Shown piece by piece: positions 13,586 to 24,137 of a stretch of 64,000 nucleotides of DNA (its first letter is position 1; each line of letters opens with the position of its first letter). Under the pieces are notes generated by a model. The model worked only from the letters and a program-made list of their open reading frames with translations, was not told where the DNA came from and made no database searches. The position numbers and the translations under genes are program-made. The DNA comes from Diogma glabrata (Eukaryota; Arthropoda; Insecta; Diptera; Cylindrotomidae), in the NCBI GenBank assembly GCA_963693315.1, contig OY856186.1:85429116-85493115 (forward strand). The letters are read 5' to 3'.

Positions 13586-14038
13586 CAGAGTTTGAAAGGC
13601 TACTTATATCACTCCTTTACTTTGTTCTTTCAGAGTGCGTAGCTTAAAAAGAAATATAACACTCCCACACAGAGGAGTGAAAATAGTAAAATATCATTAT
13701 TGCTACTAAATTGAAATAAATATTTTCTTTCAAATACTCAAAACTTTTATCTTTGCTTCAAATTTGATGCTTTCCAACGTAAAATGCTTCGAATGATTCG
13801 TTCAATTATTCATGTATTTTTAGAAAAATGAATATAAAGGATGACTAATTTTGTTCTTTTGCAAATCGAATAAAAGAACAGGAAAATGTAATCTGCTCCA
13901 AAGGAGTAAAATCGAAAAAACAAAAATTTTACTCTTACGAGTAAGAACGATATTCAAATTATGAACATTTTAATTTTTAAATATTATTTCAAAGGATTGA
14001 AAGGAAAGTGCTCGAATAAAGTAAAATTGTAAAGTCTG
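13586..14038. mobile_element. MITE with CAGAG/CAGA ends, copy 1 (453 bases)
   Basis: Begins CAGAGTTTGAAAGGC and ends TTGTAAAGTCTG. It is homologous along its length to the element at 17,111-17,569 (CACTCCTTTACT, TTCAGAG, TGATGCTTTCCAACGTAAAA, GTGCTCGAATAAA in the same order). Flanks TGTTTAAA and GTTTGAAA are only approximately alike. It lies inside the hAT element, so it is younger than that insertion or travelled with it. Confidence 0.75.
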
Positions 14039-14486
14039 GTTTGAAAATTTAAATGTTTATGAATTTATACGGAAAACTGCGTCTTTTTAAGTAAAATATT
14101 TTGTATTTTATTTTTCGTAATATACTTTCGATCTCTCGTATATACACCGGGGAGATGTGTCTATACACAAAGAAACCTTTTCGCTGAGGTAGATGTGTTA
14201 GACATCAATAGATATTTGCAAAATAAAATGTAAATTATCGAAGTGAAAAAAACTGAGTTTAGTATTTCTATGAAAATTATAGTTAAAACACTATTTATAG
14301 TAAAAAAAATATTGCACTGGTTTGTTCTCTCAATATAGTTAAATCAACATATACATAACATCATACAAACTGCAAGAAAAAACTGTGAAGCCATTGCTTT
14401 GACTAAGATATTGCGCAAACTGTACGTAGGTAGATATAAGGTTTTTTGATTATTTCGATAATGCGGGCAAATGTGGTGGTAATATT

Positions 14487-14585
14487 TGTTTCGTGGGACG
14501 CTTCGTGGGACAAATTTCCAAATTTCTCCGTGGGACAACGCAACGAAATGTGGGACATTTCCACGCAGTGTGGGACGTCTGGGCA
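14487..14585 (+). repeat. Cluster of GTGGGAC motifs
   Basis: Five GTGGGAC heptamers occur within about 100 bases at irregular spacing, three of them preceded by CG or TC-CG. No function recognised. The open frames on both strands across it show no domain that I know. Confidence 0.7.
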
Positions 14586-15155
14586 GTTTACTACCCATAA
14601 ACGTGCGCAAATTTTTCATTTGATTCAAAATTGTACAACCAAATTGTAGAAAAACCTACCACAAAAACAAAATAGTTTCTCCCTCCCTGTATAAAAAAAT
14701 GAACAAAGATTGACGTTTAGGATATATTTTAGATTTTATTATAACCAGGCAAACATACAATTTTTGCTATTTTATGAATTAAAAATTATAGTCCATATAG
14801 CGAAAAGAATTTGTCAGCAAGTTTTCATAGCACATTTTGAAAATATTTACATAACTTAATTTGTTCGTGTCGTTAGAAAATATTGCTTGTCCATTATAAA
14901 ACATTCACTATTATAAAATCACTGGAAATAATCCGCAATAAATTTAAATTACTCCCGTAATTATTTTCATTCATTTTATAAAAATTAGCACAACTATCAA
15001 GAAAACTTTTGATATGTTATAGGATTTTTACACGTAAAATCCTATACATTTAGAATTGTTTTTAATTTATTGTTTTTAAAAAAGCTGTAAAGTTTGTACA
15101 ATATGATATAGATAAAAAACAGGGCCAAACAGTCAGGGTTCTCAAAATACGTGGG

Positions 15156-15820
15156 GCATGGAGGGATAAGTTTTTATTGTTTAAAATTTTTTTATTTTTG
15201 ATCTACGGGTGTGACAAACCCGCGTAATCCAGTCCCTGCTATTGACATACGAGTTTACCTGAGATATCACATACCACTGGCAATAGCAGTGAGATATCAC
15301 TAGCCAAGGTGACATCTTAGGGGTGGTGGCGGATGAACTGTATTCAGTCAACGTTAGCAACCCTCAATCTTAGCTGTGAAATAATCCTTGCTGATGAGAC
15401 GCTTTTGCTTCCTTGAAGAAACGAGCCTTCATATAACTATGTGTGGGCTTTAATCATTAAGAAAGATGGTGCGTCAAAAGATCAAGGAATAGGCAACCGG
15501 CTGGATTATTGGCAACTACTTTTTTGTTTTGATTCAGCAAATTTTTGCCAAAATTTGTTATTTACTTTTTAATCTACTTTTATTTTCTTTATTCTATCAT
15601 AAAATATTGGCCTATGTCATATTTTGTCAGTGATAGGATTTTTTGTTTAGTTATCCATTCTTTAACAAAAAATATAAAAAAATAAAACAAAGGAAGATTT
15701 ACGTCCATCAACACCTTCGAACGTATGTTGTTGTGGGACCTTGGTCTTAAAAGGTTTTTAAGTATTATTGTGACACATATTGTAACTCCTACTACACAAC
15801 ACATTTTATTAAAAAAAAAA
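15156..15820 (+). mobile_element. LINE-tailed interspersed repeat, copy A (~665 bases)
   Basis: Starts near GCATGGAGGGAT, contains GATCTACGGGTGTGAC, two GAGATATCAC motifs, AACGAGCCTTCATATAAC and TATGTCATATTTTGTCAGTG. It ends in GTTGTTGTGGGACC, GGTCTTAAAAGG, TTGTGACACATATTG and a terminal A run after CACATTTTATT. Copies B (24.1-24.8 kb, reversed), C (29.9-30.6 kb) and D (47.4-47.9 kb, reversed, diverged) share this order. The last ~110 bases match the 3' end of the LINE at 26.6-26.8 kb, so this is probably a non-autonomous, LINE-mobilised element. I see no convincing RNA polymerase III boxes. Confidence 0.8.
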
Positions 15821-15982
15821 TAATTAGGTTGTGTTTTCCTGCATGTACTTACTTTAAAGTTTATATAAATTACCAATGGCCAATAACAATTGAAATTTGA
15901 ATGTTAAATACTGCACTATGAACTCTCGAGGAGCCCTATACTAATGAAATATTTTGTTTCCTCTGGCTCAGACACGAACATC

Positions 15983-16105
15983 TTATAAACAAAACACAAT
16001 CGTTCTTCTAAAAGCGGTAATGCCGCGCACCTTATAGTACGATAGAATTTTGTCAAAATACGCACCCACGACGTTTTTGGAAGAACGATCGTGTTTTGTT
16101 TATAA
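15983..16105. repeat. Inverted repeat with 26-base arms
   Basis: 15,983-16,008 (TTATAAACAAAACACAATCG...) is the reverse complement of 16,080-16,105 with one mismatch. The spacer is ~71 bases. It lies inside the hAT element, ~380 bases from its right end. Confidence 0.88.
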
Positions 16106-16488
16106 AACTGATTTCATCAGAAGATTAGAAGCAAAACGACCGCCTTTCATATCGGCGGCGCTCTCGTCCTTGATACAAAGAACGATAATGGTTTGAATAT
16201 TGCGATGAACTGTACTTTAGTCGGGCCAAAATAATATGTAACGTAATAATTATATTATCAGATATATTTCTATTAATAGTATGCGATAAAATTGGTATAT
16301 TAGTTAAGTAAATCTTCTAAAAATTAGACCAATTTACAAAATAACCGTGCATTGAAATTTTTATAGTGTATAATTCTACCACGATTGGATGGTTTTATTG
16401 AATCGATGTATTGAATTATTGATAGTATCAGATCCTTGGGGGGGGGGGGGCCAATGCCCCCCCCAGCCCTACCCAATTGACGCCCCTG

Positions 16489-16496
16489 CGACACAG
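16489..16496. repeat. 8-base target-site duplication, right copy
   Basis: CGACACAG directly after the hAT terminus GACGCCCCTG, identical to 11,839-11,846. Confidence 0.9.
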
Positions 16497-16499
16497 TGT

Positions 16500-17865
16500 T
16501 TGTTAGAAATATTATGAATCTTTTCTAGACTAATATTTCTGGTAACTTCATTACCACAAATGAAGATTGTGGTCATATTTTGAAAAGATGAAAATGTATT
16601 TGGGTGATTGCATTTGTATATGAGTCGTTCATTTTTTCGCTATTTTTTTTTAACGATACAATTAAAATGAAAAAAAATCAGAATTCGACAAATTTAAATA
16701 TTTGGCTTACATATAAAAAATAATATTAATTTTCCACATTTCTCTTAATATTAAAAAAAAACAAATTTTAATATCAGTAAACCAACATGAAAAATGATAA
16801 GTCGCGAGTCTAAACACAAATGATTCTACCCTGTAGATTTATGAATCAGAACCACTTCGATTACCTCTAATTGTAGCATTCGGTCAAGTTCGGCATAGAT
16901 CTTTTGTTGAAACAAAAAACATTAAAAAAAAATAATATTGTTTTTGAATAACTAAACTAACTAATAACTTAAAGTGGCCGTTCGTTATCTGTGAATGTTT
17001 TCATCACATTCAAAAACAAATTTCTTAAGCACATAACTTTAGATGAAAATGAAATAAAATTTATCAATTCATTATTACGAAAGTCATATTATCCCACAAA
17101 AAGATAAATGCAGAGTTTATAACGCTCATTATATCACTCCTTTACTCCGATCTTTCAGAGCGAGTGACATAAAATAAATATAACACTCCTAAATACAGGA
17201 GTGAAAATAATAAAATACCGTTCTTGTCCTTCACACACCTTCTTCTTCATTTAATTTTTGCTTCGTAATTGATGCTTTCCAACGTAAAAAGAAAATAATT
17301 TTTGAGAATGATTTATTCAATTTTTCAGGTATTTTTATAAAAATATATAAAAAGGATGATGAAAAGGTACTAATTTTCTTCTTTTGCAAATGGATGAAAG
17401 AAAAGATGTATAAAATAAATGAAATAAAAAATCTTTTGGAGCGGAATCATAAAACTAAAATATCACTCCTATGAAGGAAAGAGATGTTGAAATTATAAAC
17501 ATTTAAATTTATGAATAATATTTTTAGGAGTGAAATGAGTGCTCGAATAAAATAAAATTGTAACCTCTGGTTAAATGAAATCAATCATTTTATTAAACAT
17601 TAAACTACCTTTTTACTCTACATTTATTTAACAAAGAATTATTATTCTTATTATTAAATAAATTTCAGTTCGCTTCGTGTTTTATTATTCCTGGAGCATG
17701 CGGCTAACATTTGATTGTACATATGTGCACGTTATGGTCCACATCATGTGTATGACATGTACTAAGCAGAATTTTGCGCATGTTGATTTTGTAACATTCA
17801 CAATTAATGCACATTTCACGATTTTTTTTCAAGGTTATTTTACAAATTAGTGATTATAATTTTAA
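16500..17865 (+). repeat. Diverged copy of a segment also present reversed at 54.81-55.62 kb
   Basis: Blocks such as TTTCTGGTAACTTCATTACC-like sequence (~16,535), ACGAAAGTCATATTATC (~17,080), TATTAAATAAATTTC (~17,655) and the CACATCATGTGTATGACATG region (~17,740) recur in reverse order and orientation at 54.81-55.62 kb. The MITE at 17,111-17,569 is absent from the other copy, so that copy preserves the empty site. Confidence 0.8.
17111..17569. mobile_element. MITE with CAGAG ends, copy 2 (459 bases)
   Basis: Begins CAGAGTTTATAACG and ends TTGTAACCTCTG, giving terminal inverted repeats CAGAG(T/G)TTA. Flanking octamers GATAAATG and GTTAAATG match at 7 of 8 bases. The homologous locus near 55.12 kb has a single AGTTAAATGAAA at this position and no insertion. 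An 8-base duplication with CAGAG-type ends fits a non-autonomous hAT element. Confidence 0.85.
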
Positions 17866-18600
17866 GGGTGCCATCGCCATACTTTGAAGACACTTTTAGT
17901 TGATCACTATTGGTAAAATTTGGTCACAAACGATTTTATGAACATATAAAATATATAAGTCTTGTAGTTGTTAAGAAAATCGTAGTTTTGTTTTATATAT
18001 TTTTAAGGAGCCAAAAATCGTATACGAAAAACTTAATCCTTTTTTCTGGCATTCAGATAGGCGTTATATGAAAAGAGAACTTTTTCAAAAATTTCAATTT
18101 TTTGCTTAATTTTTGTGTCCTTGGGTGTTTCCCAAATTTCCCAATCCCATAACTTCCAAAGTCTCCACTAAAAAAATTTAATAAATTTCACAATGATAAT
18201 GATCACCTAAATGGTATCTCTAGAGCCTTATATTACAGTAAACATATGTGAGTATATGTGCACCGGTGCACGTCAAATAACAAAAACGATAGTTAGATGC
18301 ATTTTAATTTCGATGTTGAGATGTTTGAAAACTTTCAGCATCATATTTTGTTGTTGAAGTTTAATCATTCATTTCGTCTTAAAGGTTGTTTTTTGGGGAA
18401 TTATTAAATTTTTAATTGATGATTTCATATTTTTAAAAAATCAACTGATTCACTATAAATTAACTTAAAATTAACAAACACGAGTTACTCAAACTCCCAA
18501 AACAAAAACCCCGTATTGACCACAGTCGAAAATACGACCGAACTACGATCAATACGCTAACTGCGTCACCCACTTTTCTTTTTTGTAAAAAACTGTAACG

Positions 18601-18738
18601 GAATAGTAGATTCTTGTATGAGCTTAGAATGAAAGCAATTCTTCATGAGGATGAAGTTTCCCTAAACGAGCGTAGCGAGTGGAGGGAATCATCCGAGTGA
18701 AGAATGGCCATCATCCTAAGCGAATACAAGATGCTATT
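18601..18738. mobile_element. Snap-back element of the AATAGTA family, member 1
   Basis: A hyphenated palindrome: GAATAGTAGATTCTTGTAT and AGCTTAG pair with CTAAGC and ATACAAGATGCTATTTTA. Inner blocks TTCTTCAT/GTGAAGAAT, AGGATGA/CATCC and TTTCCCT/AGGGAA also pair, around a centre CGAGCGTAGCGAGTG. No reading frame. Confidence 0.75.
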
Positions 18739-19123
18739 TTATGTACGACTATAATATATTTCGTTTAATTTTCAGTTTTCATGCAAAAATTTGTATCGCA
18801 ATATTGAAATAAAAGCATCAAAGATAGCGAAAAACAAAACAAGCTTGTTGTTTAATTTGTTAGGGGAATATTTAATAAACTATAGAGCTGTTAAAGAATT
18901 TTAATCAAATTCACTAGTTGTGGAATGAATGCAATTACAATGAAAGACATACGCATGGAAAGCATATATTCTTTAGTAGTCGTGGATAAAATTATTTATC
19001 CAACCAAACTTCTAGTTAAATAGTATTCTATTCTGTACATCTAATTTTGCCATATGTATTAAATTGTTTAAAAAGATATTTAAATATTTATTACAGTTTG
19101 AAAGCAAACATAGTTATTACTAA

Positions 19124-19376
19124 GGCCCGGTTGCTTGAGCATTTAAACCTTCGATAACTATTTTAATTCTTTATTTAACCAGTTTTGCGTTTTTCGATCC
19201 CTATTGGACCTTTAAATCAAGCATTTTGATTCGAATAAGTTTTCTTATTTTATCATTTACTTAAATCTTTGTTTATATTTGTCAAAAAACGGCGTGATAA
19301 CTGATAACTGGTTGGGAGATATTTCTTATTTGCGATTTAGCTAACTGTCATTTAGCAAATGTTCAAGCAATCGAGC
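19124..19376. mobile_element. Probable Harbinger-like MITE (~250 bases)
   Basis: The left end GGCCCGGTTGCTTGAGCATTT pairs with the right end, which reversed reads GCTCGATTGCTTGAACATTT. A TAA precedes the left end. The right flank is ATAT, so the 3-base duplication is not exact. Confidence 0.5.
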
Positions 19377-19880
19377 ATATAAAAGATGTAACGTTTGAAC
19401 ATAACCTTTGTTTCTTTGGAACATCGTCTGGTGTCAATGCAAAATTTATTTTTAGTTTTTAGTTCGTTTTCAATAAAAGTGTGTTTTTAAAATTTTTTTT
19501 TATTTTTCTAGATTGCGTTATAGCTATTTATGTATTAAGGGCGTAAAGTAGGTCTTTTTTGCTTGAGAGTCACATATCTGTAACATATAATATATGTATG
19601 CATATAATATATGCATGTTGTTTTTGGAAAAAGATAGGCTTAACGTATTTATATTTACAAACATATGTTTGGAACATTTTCTAATTCTAAAATAGGCATA
19701 AAGAATATTTTGTTGAGTTCGTTTGATGTGGTCAAAAATCTTTACGCCTTAAAACGTAAAATAGTAATTAAAGGCTCATTGTTATTTCAATTTTAGGCGT
19801 TGGTATTTCAATAGTGAAAAAATGCCTGCTTTGCGCACAATTTTCAAATCGTAAAAGTGCATTTTACGGTTTACTCGTAC

Positions 19881-19984
19881 AAAATAGTATATTAAGAAAC
19901 TAGTTTCATAATCGACGATTTTATCGCACGCAATCTGTTTAGAAAACGACCCGCGCAAAAACGAGTTTTTTATACTATTTTTTT
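19881..19984. mobile_element. Snap-back element of the AATAGTA family, member 2 (weak)
   Basis: AAAATAGTATATTAAGAAAC at the left faces GTTTTTTATACTATTTT at the right. The inner pairing is poor. Confidence 0.45.
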
Positions 19985-20270
19985 CTATTTTGCATTTTTT
20001 GTCTTGAAATTTTAAAAAATGTGTATTTTATTAAAAAATAGTCAATTTGAAATTTTGTTATTATTACTAATTATTTTAATTGATTAAAATAATTAACACT
20101 AATATAGATATTCTTATTAATTTTATTTTATTCGTTATTCGTTTTAATGTTCACTGACGTTTGTATGACCAATGTGACCAACCTTGAAAGACAAAACTTT
20201 GCGTAACGTATTGAAGGCCATTTCGATACGCATTTGGGTATCGAAATGACTTTATTGTAGATGCAGAATA

Positions 20271-20410
20271 GAAATAGTACATTATGATGCTAGGATGTAA
20301 AGCTAAAGATTTTGGACGGATGTGGAGTTTGCAAATCGAGGCGCTAGCCGAGATTTGCACCCACATTAAGTCCAAAATAGCTTACGTCCGTGCATCATAT
20401 ACTATTTTTT
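20271..20410. mobile_element. Snap-back element of the AATAGTA family, member 3
   Basis: Hyphenated palindrome: AAATAGTACATTATGATGC pairs with GCATCATATACTATTT. GATTTTGGAC pairs with GTCCAAAAT, and TTTGCAAATC pairs with GATTTGCA. The centre is GAGGCGCTAGCCGA. No reading frame. Confidence 0.75.
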
Positions 20411-20889
20411 ATTCGCCGCAAGCAAAATATTTTAAGAAAAGTTGTTTATTCTAAATTAAAATTATAAATTTTCATAAATTTTAAAATAAAAATATGTGGA
20501 ACAAGTAACCTTTGACAAAATATTTATTATTTTTTCCAAATTATTGAGTAGCTATGACAACAAATGATAACAACTATTTTAATTGGCTAATGAAATTTTG
20601 AATTTGAGGGTTGCTTTGATAAAAAAATTTATTTTTCATAGAATTTAAACAAATACAAATGCTTTTTACTTTTTTGGACGTAGCTATGACAACAAAATAA
20701 ATAGTTGAAAAGTGATACTTTAAAGCCGAAAATCACAGTAATAAAGTAACACTTTAATATGTAGGCGAATAAAAAATATTTTTAAAATTTTTTTTATTGA
20801 GTTTTAATTTCAAAACTGCGCAAAAAGTTAATTTTTTTTTCTGTGCTAAAAATTGAAGCAGGTTTATATATAAGAATTAAGAGGTTTTA

Positions 20890-21440
20890 GGCTGTGTTCC
20901 AATCCATGCTTTTAGTACTAAAAATTCTAAATTGAAATAGTAAGAAATTTAGTTGACTATTTCCGTCATTTAATTCTAAATTTTTGAAAAGATATTTTTA
21001 GACATTTCAAATATATCGCAGAATTGTTTGAATTGTCATTATGTCATCATTGCCGTTGTTCCTATTAGTTCCCTGTTATTTTCTGCTTACTTGGCACATA
21101 GTTTTAATTTCGTGTTTATTGTGATAAACAACATAAACAGTCTTCGACGAGACTGTTCCATTTGTAATTTTTTGTGATTTTACATGTCTTATTTTAAAAT
21201 AACGAAAACAAACCAAAATATAATCATATAATAAAGCAACTCAATATTTTATATTGAACTCTCCTCTATGAACAGACCGTATATAATTCTAGTTTTTGAC
21301 ATTAAATAAAAGAACATGCAAAGCAATTTCCAACTTTCAATTTAGAATAAATTTGAATTGGAACGATGAAATTGCAAATTTGACGGTTTTAGTACAATTT
21401 AGAAGTTTTGGTACTCAATAGCATGGATTGGAACACAATC
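20890..21440. mobile_element. PIF/Harbinger-type MITE (551 bases) with TTA target duplication
   Basis: The left end is GGCTGTGTTCCAATCCATGC. The right end reversed is GATTGTGTTCCAATCCATGC (18 of 20 identical). TTA flanks both sides (20,887-20,889 and 21,441-21,443). Subterminal TTTTAGTAC and TTCTAAATT blocks are also inverted. The 3-base TWA target is diagnostic of PIF/Harbinger elements. No transposase is inside. Confidence 0.85.
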
Positions 21441-22179
21441 TTAAGCTTATTCTCCATTAGTCTTTTCCATCTTTTTTTCTAGCCAAAATAGAACGAGAAA
21501 CCATGATTGGTGAATATAACAATTTTCAATGGAAAAAATAATTTACAGGATTGGATTTTTGACATTTCACCATTATTTTTAATAAACATCTAATTTACTT
21601 TCATCAATTTCGTATCCAAAATACACGGCATGGAAATTTTAAATATATTTTTTCAGTGTAAAAGTCGTGTTTTTCCATAAAAAAAGAGCCTTCCTTTATA
21701 GAATTTTTTATAGTAGAACACTTTTTTATAGTATAACACTTCTTTTCAAAAAAAAAGTCATGGAAAGTAAAAAAAGGCATAGATTAAATAAAAAGTCTTC
21801 ATCTTTTTTCCTTTCGCACTTACAATATTTTCATACCTTCTGCTTCACAAAATAAAAAGACGAGAAAAAAAGACTAACGGAAGATTAACCTTTAGTTTGA
21901 AAATTCAAAAAATCTAATACATTTTTAATATTGTACTATATAGTACTAAAATAAGCTATTACATTTTTTTAATGTATTTATTAATATTAACCAGCAAATG
22001 TTGTGTTGGTTACATGGTGGCAACATTCTTTATATCTGTTTGAGGCTAATTATTTTATAGAATTCAATAATGGATTGCAGGTAATCGCCACAGCTCCATA
22101 GCAAATTGAACATTTTAGAAACTTCAGATTGAACTTATCGTAATTTATAAAGTCTTCATATATGTTGTTGTTCGATCCA

Positions 22180-23105
22180 CGTATATGGATGCTAGTGCCT
22201 ATACATAGTTATTATTGATATATTCAAACTCATATTATTTCATGGCTGTTGGTGCTTGCTGTTGTCTACTCGTCATATGGATGCTAGTGCCTGTATACAT
22301 AATTATTATTGATATATCGGAACCCAGAAAACACATTTGCGTCATTGTGATATCAAAATGACATCACGCTAAGTCACATCTTATGTAAGATCTGGGTCAT
22401 ATATAAGTAATATGTATATCATTATTTCCTACTTATTTACGTAGGAGCATGACATAACAATAATGATATAACTATGACCTAAATGTGATATCTGTGGAGA
22501 TATTCGTGACGTTGTTATGATATAAGGTTGATATCATAGTAATATAAATTTTTTTTGTGATGTATTACATTTTTAATTAAAAAACAAATTTAATAACAAT
22601 TAAAAAAAAACACTAACCCGTCAGTCATTCATTGGTCATTACTCATTACGTACCTGCTATGGATTATATAACCTGCTTGGAAGCAATAACTAACTATACG
22701 CAAAATTTTTCAAACTATATACAATTAAAAAGGATATACCTCTAGTGAAATTTAACAAAATCATAATAAGGTCATATTTAAGTCCAAATTATGACATCAT
22801 ATCGAAGTTAAATTTAAGATCAGTGTGATGTCATGAAAGCATCATATAAATGATACCAGGATATAGTCATGATGAGTGTCAGTTTTATGTCAAATTTACG
22901 TAACAACTACATCATATATATATATGACGTTCGTGTGATGTCATATTTACTTCTTGTGTTCACTGGGAACTCATTATTTTCATCGTTGCTGATAAATTGC
23001 TATTACATATTCATCATATAGATGCTAGTGCCCATGCATATAATTATTATTGATATACTCGTACTCTACTCATATTATTTTCATCGCTGCTGATAATTGC
23101 TATTC
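22180..23105. repeat. Short tandem repeat, about three ~92-base units, split by a MITE
   Basis: Each unit carries GATGCTAGTGCC, then TTATTATTGATATA, then CTCAT(AT)TATTTTCAT, then GCTGNTGNT. Units start near 22,185, 22,277 and 23,020. The second unit is interrupted by the element at 22,324-22,966 and resumes afterwards. Confidence 0.75.
22324..22966. mobile_element. Non-autonomous DNA element (643 bases), CCAG ends, 4-base GAAC duplication
   Basis: The left end CCAGAAAACACATTTG and the right end, reversed CCAGTGAACACAAGAAG, form imperfect terminal repeats. GAAC flanks both sides (22,320-22,323 and 22,967-22,970). The interior is unusually rich in ATGACATCA, GTGATGTCAT and GATATC motifs in both orientations. 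The tandem repeat it interrupts confirms the boundaries. Superfamily unknown. Confidence 0.75.
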
Positions 23106-23867
23106 CCGTTTGTGAACAATTGACGCCTAATATCTTTTTTCTGCGATTTGTACAACATTAAAGAAAATGCAGGGCATTTTAACAAAGTAGTTATCACCGA
23201 CGTTCTCCAATTTTCTTGCAACTGTGGTAATCGTTAGTATAATAACAAAAAATTAAAACGTGCTTTTTAGTTTTTCAATTTTTTGCCAGTATTGACACAG
23301 GGTGGCTCGAAAGTTGTTAGGAAATTTAGTGACAAACAAAGAAAAGAAATTAGTCTTTATAAAATAAAAATATTACACTGATTAAAAATATTTATCTCCT
23401 TCTTATATATTAATACGCTAAAAAAAACTTTTTGGAGCCTAAGGCTTTTTTATTCGCAGATGGATTAATTTAAAATTTTCACTGCTAACTGATATTAGTG
23501 TAACTTAGATTTAAAGATTTTTCACACAAATCGGATCATAAATAAAAAAGTCATAGACGAATTAAAATGTATTTTTGAATTTAACGACCCGACTATACAA
23601 TATGAAATGGAATTGCCCAAGTCTTTTCTTTGTTTTTTTATTATTATTATTTAGTATTTATATTTTCTTTTCAAATTTCAATTTAGTTTATGCATTGATT
23701 TAGGAGTGGATAGACGTATTATTTTTATTTGTCTTATTATTATTATTTTTCTTTGATTTTCTTTGATTTAATTATTATTTTCTTTGTTTTTAAATATTTT
23801 CTATTTAATAGAAATTAAAGAAACAATTCAAAAAATTGATTTGTTCTTTCTGTGCAAAACAAGATAA

Positions 23868-24014
23868 GCAGGCTACAGACCTTCAATCAATTTTTCAATC
23901 AATTGAAAACGAAAATAAACGAAATAAAATTTAGGGGATTTTTACACTAAATTTTATTTCGTTTATTTTCGTTTTCGAATTGATTGACAAATTGATTGTA
24001 GGTCTGTAGCCTGC
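23868..24014. repeat. Long hairpin: ~67-base arms, 12-base loop
   Basis: The left arm 23,868-23,934 (from GCAGGCTACAGACCT to AAATTTAG) is matched by 23,947-24,014, with only about four mismatches or shifts. It lies just upstream of LINE-tailed repeat copy B. No reading frame. Confidence 0.93.
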
Positions 24015-24137
24015 TATAGAGTAATATTTCATAGTAGTCGTGTTCGATTTTTCTGTTTTTTCTTCATAAATGAATGGTGTCATGAATGGTGTTAATGGTG
24101 AAATGAATGTTGTGAATGAAGATATGAATTTTATATT

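Larger units (their letters stand above)
11847..16488 (-). mobile_element. hAT transposon remnant, 4.64 kb, with perfect 8-base target duplication
   Basis: The left end is CAGTGGCGTCATTTC followed by a G run. The right end, reversed, is CAGGGGCGTCAATTGGG followed by a G run. The CAGNGGCG terminus with G-rich subterminal sequence and an 8-base duplication is characteristic of hAT elements. Inside, hAT transposase fragments lie on the minus strand at 12.0-13.0 kb. The interior has been colonised by a MITE (13,586-14,038), a LINE-tailed repeat (15,156-15,820) and hairpins. It cannot encode a functional transposase. Confidence 0.85.

Noticed and set aside
14344..14628. 94-codon minus-strand frame as part of the hAT transposase
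   Set aside because: Its sequence is dominated by the GTGGGAC motif cluster and matches no hAT block.
15388..15425. CTGATGAG ... GAAAC in LINE-tailed repeat A, resembling a hammerhead ribozyme core
   Set aside because: No complementary stem II between the two motifs. Copies B and C do not keep CTGATGA, and no cleavage-site stem was found.
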